Source: an uncultured Spirochaetales bacterium
GTDB taxonomy: Bacteria > Spirochaetota > Spirochaetia > Sphaerochaetales > Sphaerochaetaceae
NCBI GenBank assembly: GCA_934276485.1
Contig: CAKQTE010000122.1
Span: forward strand, 1-5,374
Reading direction: 5' to 3'
Length of the DNA: 5,374 nucleotides
The position numbers and the translations under genes are program-made. Below are positions 1 to 4,766 of this stretch, piece after piece. Under the pieces are notes generated by a model, which did not search any database, was not told the DNA's origin, and worked only from the letters and a program-made list of their open reading frames with translations. The stretch's first letter is position 1, and each line of letters starts with the position of its first letter.

Positions 1-270
1 GCAGCCAAGGAATGGCTGAAAACTAGGTTAACAATGCCGGTAGCAGACACAATGCGGACATTGGCGTTGGTAATCAATGGACACTGCAATTACTATGGGG
101 TGAATGGAAACTTCAGCTCAATACTGAAGTTCTGGAAATACCTCAAGTATGCTACCTATAGAATGCTGAACAGAAGGGACCAGAAAGGACGATTCAGATA
201 TGGTAAGTTTCTAAGAGTTTGGAATTATTACATATCTGAGCCACACTTAACGGTTAACATTTGGGGCTGA
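1..270 (+). CDS. ltrA: Group II intron reverse transcriptase/maturase (C-terminal part)
   Basis: This is the last 89 codons of an intron-encoded protein; frame 1 is open to the left window edge, so the ATG at 34 is internal and not the start. The multifunctional protein reverse-transcribes the intron and helps it fold and splice. What remains is the thumb/maturase (X, GIIM) domain: a helix resembling the family's 'LN..I.GH.NYYGV.GN' block appears as INGHCNYYGVNGN, followed by FWKYLKYATYRMLNRRDQ, the typical 'LNRRSQK' segment, and a short tail ending EPHLTVNIWG. The stop comes right after that tail, so no HNH endonuclease domain follows the maturase domain. The stop lies 19 nt before domain V, the usual placement of the ORF in domain IV. 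The catalytic YADD region is outside the window, so activity cannot be judged. Confidence 0.92.
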   Translation, partial: AAKEWLKTRLTMPVADTMRTLALVINGHCNYYGVNGNFSSILKFWKYLKYATYRMLNRRDQKGRFRYGKFLRVWNYYISEPHLTVNIWG

Positions 271-289
271 AACCGAATGGATGTTTGAA

Positions 290-322
<33 letters not shown>

Positions 323-323
323 T

Positions 324-350
324 GTGAGGGGCAACAGACTAGCCTTTCAC
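324..350 (+). ncRNA. Group II intron domain VI hairpin
   Basis: GTGAGGGGC (324-332) pairs with GCCTTTCAC (342-350) over 9 bp, with two G-U wobbles and a 9-nt loop (AACAGACTA). It immediately follows domain V, as domain VI should. In this fold no bulged adenosine is seen 7-8 nt from the presumed 3' end, where the branch point normally lies. An alternative pairing could bulge one of the loop A residues. Confidence 0.75.
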
Positions 351-373
351 TATAAATAAATTATGAAAGGAGG

Positions 374-393
374 GTCGAGATTGTCTACTCGAC
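374..393 (+). repeat. Short inverted repeat just downstream of the intron
   Basis: GTCGAG (374-379) and CTCGAC (388-393) form a perfect 6-bp stem with an 8-nt loop, 20 bp after the intron's 3' end. It is followed by AAATTTGT, not a T tract, so it is a poor intrinsic terminator. A strong Shine-Dalgarno-like AAAGGAGG (366-373) lies directly before it, with a TTG at 381 inside the loop. No gene could be recognised here. The spacer 354-458 may be the remnant of the exon into which the intron inserted. Confidence 0.4.
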
Positions 394-458
394 AAATTTG
401 TATGTTTTATGAAGTAAAATTGCTTAAAAAATCGTTGAAAATGATATTTTCTTAGAAA

Positions 459-473
459 ATGAAAACGTTAACA
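459..473 (+). promoter_or_regulatory. cre-like / LacI-family operator upstream of the regulator
   Basis: ATGAAAACGTTAACA matches the catabolite-responsive element consensus WTGNAANCGNWWNCA at every position and has the central CG typical of LacI/GalR operators. It overlaps the -35 hexamer of the promoter proposed for the lacI-type gene, so a bound repressor would block transcription. It could be the autoregulatory site of the downstream LacI-family protein, a CcpA site, or both; the sequence alone cannot separate these. Confidence 0.6.
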
Positions 474-497
474 TTATTTACATTAAGAAATTATAGT
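468..497 (+). promoter_or_regulatory. Probable sigma-A promoter of the LacI-type gene
   Basis: TTAACA (468-473, 5 of 6 matches to TTGACA) and TATAGT (492-497, 5 of 6 matches to TATAAT) are separated by 18 bp. Transcription would start near 504, giving a leader of about 24 nt before the ATG at 528. The -35 hexamer is contained in the operator at 459-473. This placement also argues that the in-frame ATG at 459 is promoter sequence and not a start codon. Confidence 0.5.
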
Positions 498-510
498 GTA
501 GAATCAATAC

Positions 511-516
511 AAAAGG
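511..516 (+). promoter_or_regulatory. Ribosome binding site deciding the LacI-type start
   Basis: AAAAGG lies 11 nt before the ATG at 528, a modest site with slightly long spacing. The upstream in-frame ATG at 459 has no comparable site and falls within the operator. It would also add 23 residues that do not resemble any LacI-family N-terminus. Confidence 0.5.
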
Positions 517-527
517 TAAATGAGAAA

Positions 528-1517
528 ATGAGTGTAACGATTAAAGATGTTGCTTCAAAAGCTGGTGTTTCAATTGCTACAGTCTCTAGATATTTTTCAG
601 ATAGGGATAAGCTTAAGGAGTCTACAGCTGTTCGAATTCAAAAGACTATAGAGGAGCTGGATTATATTCCAAATAACAATGCTCGCAGCTTGAAGGTTGG
701 ACAATCCAGCATAGTAGGGCTTGTAGTTCCAGATATTACAATTGGATTCTTCTATAATGTTGTTAAAGCCTTAAATGAAATATTCTACAACAATGGATAT
801 TTCTTGATGATTTGTGATAGTGGTTATAGACCAGAGAGAGAAAGGCATCATGTTAAGTCTCTCTTGAAGATGAATGCTGAACTGATTATCGTTGCTACTG
901 TTGGTAATAATGTTGATTTCTTATCTAGTATAGGAAAAAAATATGACAAATTAATTCTACTTGATAGATTTGAACCAAACGTAAATGTTGATAGTTTGTG
1001 CTATGATCATAGAAAGACTGCTAAACAATTAACTGATTTGATTATAAAGAAATATCCAAAAGACTTTATCATTATGATGGGACCTTCATATTCTCCTGTT
1101 ACACGTGATCGTTTAGCGGGAATATATGATTCTTTTAATGAACATTCAATTGATGAATCCAAAATCCAGATTATAGATGGTATATGTTCTTCTGTGCAGG
1201 CAGAACAGGCTTTGAATGAAGTTGTAACTAATAAACAATTTCCCAAAACAGTTATTTTTTCAAATCAGAATTGTATTGAAGGAATAATGAGATCTGTATG
1301 GAAGAATAACATAAAGATAAATGAAGAACTGTTTATTTCAGGGTTTACGATTGATACATTATACAATATGTACAACTTCAAAGGAATTTGTGCGATTCAA
1401 GACAATTATAAAATTGGGTTGCTATTAGGTGACTTTTGTATGAAAAAACTTAAGTCAAAGACTAAGAGTAATGCACCTAAAAATGTCTTTATAACACTTA
1501 GAATGTCAGAAGAATGA
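528..1517 (+). CDS. LacI/GalR-family transcriptional regulator
   Basis: This is a sugar-responsive DNA-binding repressor of 329 residues, the normal family length. Starting at the ATG at 528 gives the classic N-terminus MSVTIKDVASKAGVSIATVSR: the helix-turn-helix spans about residues 4-23, with the recognition helix at ATVSR. The hinge helix NNNARSLKVG follows (about 49-58), with Leu55 in the place of the residue that inserts into the minor groove. The periplasmic-binding-protein-like effector domain begins at SSIVGLVVPDI (about 60-70) and runs to the end. The ligand cannot be read from the sequence. The gene converges on the sulfatase-DUF2264 operon, which is its most likely target besides itself, since its promoter overlaps a LacI-type operator. 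It looks markedly more AT-rich than the neighbouring enzyme genes. No frameshift or missing block is seen. Confidence 0.93.
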   Translation: MSVTIKDVASKAGVSIATVSRYFSDRDKLKESTAVRIQKTIEELDYIPNNNARSLKVGQSSIVGLVVPDITIGFFYNVVKALNEIFYNNGYFLMICDSGYRPERERHHVKSLLKMNAELIIVATVGNNVDFLSSIGKKYDKLILLDRFEPNVNVDSLCYDHRKTAKQLTDLIIKKYPKDFIIMMGPSYSPVTRDRLAGIYDSFNEHSIDESKIQIIDGICSSVQAEQALNEVVTNKQFPKTVIFSNQNCIEGIMRSVWKNNIKINEELFISGFTIDTLYNMYNFKGICAIQDNYKIGLLLGDFCMKKLKSKTKSNAPKNVFITLRMSEE

Positions 1518-1547
1518 TGCATCTAGAGCTTTTCCCTAAATGCATCA
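1515..1547. terminator. Hairpin between convergent genes (possible weak bidirectional terminator)
   Basis: TGATGCAT (1515-1522) and ATGCATCA (1540-1547) are a perfect 8-bp inverted repeat around a 17-nt loop, between the convergent LacI-type and DUF2264 genes. The LacI-type TGA stop codon forms the first three bases of the stem. The + strand lacks a T run after the stem; the minus strand reads TTCTTCT, so termination is more plausible for the enzyme operon. The stem is AT-rich and only moderately stable. Confidence 0.4.
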
Positions 1548-1562
1548 ATGTGTAGTAGAAGA

Positions 1563-3236
1563 TTAGTGAATCAAATCAATTCTTGTTTCAATCTCAACTG
1601 TTTCACCTTTCTTCATTGAGAATGTGATAGCTGGGATATATACATTTCTATACATGATAGAAGTGTTAGGAACTGGATTGATTAGTAGTGTCTCTCCATT
1701 TCCCTTTGTCATTGTTATAGAGCAGCCCTTGTTGTTATTAAGAACCGTTAGTGTTTTTCCATCATTTGAGATTGTAGTGTTCTTGTCCTTAGGAATAGCA
1801 AACCCTGAATCGTAGACGATACAGTCTCGTTCAACAGAAATCTTATGCTGTCTTATATGATAGTTCTCTCCAACAATGATCTTTGAAGATACTCTGATGC
1901 CGCTTGCAACAACGCTATCAGTTTTGATGTAATTATCACCAATTTCGTTATTGAAGCTATTTCTTCTTACTGCCATCAAGCCATCTTCTAGCATGAATGA
2001 GATAGTGCTATCTGGAGCAAGATCTTCAAGATTGTACTGTGAATGTGAGATACACATTGGGAACTCTGTAGAGTAGGCAAACTTGAAGTACTTTTCTACA
2101 AAGTGTCCAAGGTCCTTTTTCTTTGTGTTTCCAATTGTGTAGCATGTAGCATTCCATCCAGAGTTCTGAACGATCATGTTAGCTGAATCCATTCTCTTTA
2201 TTGGATCTAGGTCTGTTAATGGTTTTTCTTCAACATTCCAGAATGGATGGTTATCATCAATGGCGAGGAACAGGAAGATCTTGAAAGACCAATATGGGCT
2301 TCCTGGTGCGTTGTAGTTTTCTGCAAATGCCAAATCTGGATATGCATATCCTACAGATAGTGTCCCGTCACCATTGAAGATATCTTGGCTCATCCAATAG
2401 TCCAGGTTGCGTGAGATAATGCCCTTAGCAAGAGCTAGGTCGATATCTACACCTGCAAAAGCTGCTGCCGCCCAGAATGATGCCTGTGCAAAGCGATATG
2501 TAAGTGATCTTCCATATGGGAGAGCTGCACCATTTTCTGCAAACCAATACTTGAAGTCTTCTGCAAATAGCTTTGCCTTATCAAGGATTGCTGGGTTTCC
2601 ATATCCAAGACCCTGCAATAGAAGAGGGTAGTACATCATTGCAAATGCGCAATAGTAGTCTGTGCGCCCTGATACTCCATCTACATACCAGCCTTTGTTG
2701 TCATACCATGACTCGATAGCAGCAAGGTCTTCATCCAGTCTATCTTGTCTGAACTCCAGTCCTCTTGCCTTAAGTGCCATGTTTACAAGTACCCTGAAAT
2801 ATAACCAATTGCATTTTGAGAACTGGTGGTCGTTGATAGAGCCAAGCCAAGATGCAAATCTTTCCTGTTGCTCTTTTGTAAGTGGATCCCAAAGGATCTC
2901 TGGAATTGCAATGAGAGCAAATGCAAAAGGAGCCATCTCAACATAGCGCTGGTCGAAATCTGTACAGTCTCCCCAATAGCCATTGGATTCAGGATTGGTT
3001 CCCTCAATGATTCCTTTTCTATAGATAGGTGCAAAAAAGTCATCTTCTCCTCTTGTCTTCCAATATGGAACAAGGCCCCAGAGAGGGCGTGCAAATGCTT
3101 CAAAGCAAACTACGTCGCGAGAGTACGTTGCGCCAGCACCACTAAGGTTAATAAATGATGCTGAAGGCGAAAATTTACTCTTTAGTGGCTCTAATAGATT
3201 GAACAACAGATTGATATAATCGTTTTTTGTTTTCAT
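1563..3236 (-). CDS. DUF2264 family protein, probable glycan-processing enzyme
   Basis: This 557-residue protein has the DUF2264 (PF10022) signature along its N-terminal two-thirds: SRDVVCFEAFARPLWGLVPYW (about 40-59), NPESNGYWGD (81-90), FSKCNWLYFRVLVNMAL (139-155), GWYVDGVSGRTDYYCAFAMMYYPLLL (182-207) and LPYGRSLTYRFAQASFWAAAAFA. These segments fit an (alpha/alpha)-toroid like those of glucuronyl hydrolases. The last 200 or so residues look beta-rich. DUF2264 proteins are linked to uronate-containing glycan breakdown; the exact activity here is unknown. No signal peptide is visible, so it is probably cytoplasmic. The start at 3236 is chosen because AAAAAGG lies 7 nt upstream; the longer ATG at 3278 would overlap the sulfatase gene and add an unrelated, lysine-rich leader. 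It is the second gene of the operon, 13 bp after the sulfatase stop. Confidence 0.88.
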   Translation of the reverse strand: MKTKNDYINLLFNLLEPLKSKFSPSASFINLSGAGATYSRDVVCFEAFARPLWGLVPYWKTRGEDDFFAPIYRKGIIEGTNPESNGYWGDCTDFDQRYVEMAPFAFALIAIPEILWDPLTKEQQERFASWLGSINDHQFSKCNWLYFRVLVNMALKARGLEFRQDRLDEDLAAIESWYDNKGWYVDGVSGRTDYYCAFAMMYYPLLLQGLGYGNPAILDKAKLFAEDFKYWFAENGAALPYGRSLTYRFAQASFWAAAAFAGVDIDLALAKGIISRNLDYWMSQDIFNGDGTLSVGYAYPDLAFAENYNAPGSPYWSFKIFLFLAIDDNHPFWNVEEKPLTDLDPIKRMDSANMIVQNSGWNATCYTIGNTKKKDLGHFVEKYFKFAYSTEFPMCISHSQYNLEDLAPDSTISFMLEDGLMAVRRNSFNNEIGDNYIKTDSVVASGIRVSSKIIVGENYHIRQHKISVERDCIVYDSGFAIPKDKNTTISNDGKTLTVLNNNKGCSITMTKGNGETLLINPVPNTSIMYRNVYIPAITFSMKKGETVEIETRIDLIH

Positions 3237-3243
3237 TGTTTTT

Positions 3244-3250
3244 CCTTTTT
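3244..3250 (-). promoter_or_regulatory. Ribosome binding site of the DUF2264 gene
   Basis: On the minus strand AAAAAGG is followed by a 7-nt spacer and ATG (3236-3234). It begins at the last base of the sulfatase TAA stop, so the two genes are tightly packed and probably co-transcribed. This site decides the start at 3236 over the upstream ATG at 3278. Confidence 0.75.
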
Positions 3251-4563
3251 TATGCTTGAGGTGCCGCAATTCCTTCATGGTTATGATAACCAGGAGTGTG
3301 GCTTCTCCATCTTTTGTCTGCCATAGCCTCTAGTGAGAAGTAATTGTCATTTGTGTTTTCCAAATGCTTCTTCAATAGATCTCTGTGGTACTTTAGAGCA
3401 TATTCGTATTCAGGATTATCTGCAACATTCTTCTTCTCAAATGGGTCTTTCTTCAAGTCATATAGCTCTTCTTTGCCATCTTCGATGAAATGTGTGTATC
3501 TAAAGTCCTGTGTTCTGACCATTCGTCCAGGAGAGATAGTGAATCCCCATTCTGTATGCCACTCTGAAACAGCATATTCTCTGTCGATCTTTGCAGACTC
3601 GATAGCGCTCTTTAGAGAGATGCCACTCATGGTCTTAGGCTTAGCTATTCCTGCAAGATCTAGAAGAGTAGGCACTACATCCAGGTTTTCAGCAAGTCCT
3701 TCAACTGTCCTTCCTTTCATATTTTCAAATGGTTTTCCACCAATGAAAAGCGGAACATTCACAGTTTCATGGTACATAGCAACTTGCTTTGTAACTGACC
3801 CTCGTGCTGCCATTCCATCTCCATGGTCTGAGAAGAACATGATTAGAGTATCTTCATAGCCTGCACTGTTTTTAAGAGCATCTAGAAGCGTGCCAATTTG
3901 CTTATCCACTATGTCCAGATAGTGATGATAAGCAGCTAGATATGCCCTGTAATCATTTGGAAGCCACTTTGACGCCTGAGCTTGTCTGTTGTGAGAACAA
4001 CAGATGTATTGGATTGCAACAGATCTATTTAGAATATCATCAAACTCGAAGTTCTCTGGAAGCTCTGGAAGCTTTGATACATCACCTTCGAAGTGTTTGT
4101 CTTTATTGTCTCCTACGTATGCACAGATATTGTGAGGATTAACAAAATCTACAACCATCAACAATGGCTGTTTCCAATCATATGATGAGATAAATTCATT
4201 TGCCTTTTCTGATGTGTAGGCATCATGGAAAGTATCTTGGTTATATATGTATGGACTATTGTTTTCGACATTCAATTGTGCAAACTCTTCGCACTCAAAA
4301 CCTCTTAATGCGCCTGCATCATGCTTCTTGCCAAAATGAACGCATTTGTATCCTGCGTCCTTGAATAGTGAGCCTAATGTAGGAACATCGTCTGCAATAT
4401 CATCAACAGGGAAGTTCTTTCCATTTGAAAGGACCTTTGTCTCGTGTGGATATAAACCAGACCATAGCGATGCGCGTGATGGCTGACAAAGAGGAAATTG
4501 ACATGTGCAATCATCGAACTTGATTCCATTTGAGAACATTCTATCTAGGTTCTCGTGAGGCAT
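3250..4563 (-). CDS. Cys-type sulfatase (family S1-like), 5' end disrupted
   Basis: This 437-residue frame (from the first ATG) belongs to the formylglycine-dependent sulfatases, which hydrolyse sulfate esters. The modification motif CQPSR is at residues 26-30 (FPLCQPSRASLWSGLYPH), so Cys26 would be converted to formylglycine, in anaerobes by the radical-SAM maturase anSME, which is not in this window. Other family marks are HFGKKHDAG (77-84), FVNPH (140-144), the metal-binding FFSDHGDG (243-250), Lys259 with MYHE (263-266), and the C-terminal ELYDLKKDPFEKKNVAD. No signal peptide is seen. The frame continues upstream for 21 full codons plus one base, with family-like residues, and has no ATG, GTG or TTG there; an IS66 end occupies the expected start codon. 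The ATG at 4563 is therefore probably internal. Starting there would lose the first strand and its metal-ligand Asp, giving a likely inactive protein. Confidence 0.9.
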   Translation of the reverse strand: MPHENLDRMFSNGIKFDDCTCQFPLCQPSRASLWSGLYPHETKVLSNGKNFPVDDIADDVPTLGSLFKDAGYKCVHFGKKHDAGALRGFECEEFAQLNVENNSPYIYNQDTFHDAYTSEKANEFISSYDWKQPLLMVVDFVNPHNICAYVGDNKDKHFEGDVSKLPELPENFEFDDILNRSVAIQYICCSHNRQAQASKWLPNDYRAYLAAYHHYLDIVDKQIGTLLDALKNSAGYEDTLIMFFSDHGDGMAARGSVTKQVAMYHETVNVPLFIGGKPFENMKGRTVEGLAENLDVVPTLLDLAGIAKPKTMSGISLKSAIESAKIDREYAVSEWHTEWGFTISPGRMVRTQDFRYTHFIEDGKEELYDLKKDPFEKKNVADNPEYEYALKYHRDLLKKHLENTNDNYFSLEAMADKRWRSHTPGYHNHEGIAAPQA

Positions 4564-4627
4564 TTTGCCTCCATATGCTTTTAAGGCTATATCTGTAAGT
4601 TGGTCTACTTGTATAACTAAAAAATTC
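4564..4627 (-). pseudogene. Severed 5' end of the sulfatase gene
   Basis: Read in frame with the sulfatase, these 64 bp encode NFLVIQVDQLTDIALKAYGG and then a K, preceded by a lone G at 4627. This is the expected sulfatase N-terminus: a hydrophobic first beta strand, then the VDQ metal-ligand region, then the segment leading into PHENLDRMFSNGIKF. No canonical start codon exists in this stretch. The codon across the junction (4629-4627) is ACG, and an in-frame TGA (4638-4636) lies three codons upstream inside the IS. The original start was probably NTG, with its G at 4627, cut by the insertion. It is also possible that one or two further N-terminal codons were lost. Confidence 0.72.
4568..4572 (-). 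promoter_or_regulatory. Fortuitous internal ribosome binding site in the sulfatase gene
   Basis: GGAGG lies 4 nt before the ATG at 4563 on the minus strand, formed by the codons for Gly-Gly in AYGGKM. It could allow translation of a truncated sulfatase. The spacing is shorter than optimal, and the same bases are explained as ordinary coding sequence. Confidence 0.4.
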
Positions 4628-4650
4628 GTAACTACTCAGGTGTTTTCTAA
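4628..4650 (+). repeat. Left terminal inverted repeat of the IS66 element
   Basis: The element starts GTAACTACTCAGGTG and its partner inverted repeat lies outside the window, so its length is an estimate. A second CAGGTGG-TTTTAA at 4669-4681 echoes the CAGGTG-TTTTCTAA at 4637-4650, spaced 32 bp apart, and may be a repeated transposase-binding motif. Confidence 0.55.
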
Positions 4651-4731
4651 GTCACAAACTTAAAATTCCAGGTGGTTTTAATTTCTTCTATTGTTTTTTT
4701 CAATAATTTCTTTAAATACAAAGATTTATGG

Positions 4732-4761
4732 TAGACATTTTGTAATGAAATATGGTACTAT
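4732..4761 (+). promoter_or_regulatory. Possible promoter of the IS66 transposase
   Basis: TAGACA (4732-4737, 5 of 6 matches to the -35 consensus) and an extended -10 element TGGTACTAT (TG at 4753-4754, hexamer 4756-4761) are separated by 18 bp. The start of transcription would fall at about 4767-4769, directly on the ATG of tnpC, suggesting little or no leader. The -10 hexamer matches at only 4 of 6 positions, so this is tentative. Confidence 0.35.
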
Positions 4762-4766
4762 AAAGC

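Noticed and set aside
363..455. A short frame from ATG 363 (or TTG 381, with AAAGGAGG upstream) encoding 24-30 residues
   Set aside because: The peptide (MSTRQICMFYEVKLLKKSL...) has no recognisable features. The SD-like site overlaps the ATG version, and the TTG version is too short to support without expression data.
459..527. Longer N-terminus for the LacI-type regulator starting at ATG 459
   Set aside because: It lacks an SD, falls in the operator and promoter, and adds residues unlike the family. The family N-terminus begins exactly at 528.
3237..3278. Longer N-terminus for the DUF2264 protein starting at ATG 3278
   Set aside because: It would overlap the sulfatase end and add a lysine-rich leader. 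A good SD precedes the ATG at 3236.
3344..3859. A 171-codon + strand frame opposite the sulfatase, and similar frames at 2407-2631, 2662-2946 and 2826-3158
   Set aside because: They are antisense shadows of well-supported genes, with no family resemblance or start signals.
4580..4700. Outward promoter from the IS66 end reading into the sulfatase
   Set aside because: Candidate hexamers on the minus strand (for example TTGTGA with TAGTTA) match the consensus poorly, so none is supported.
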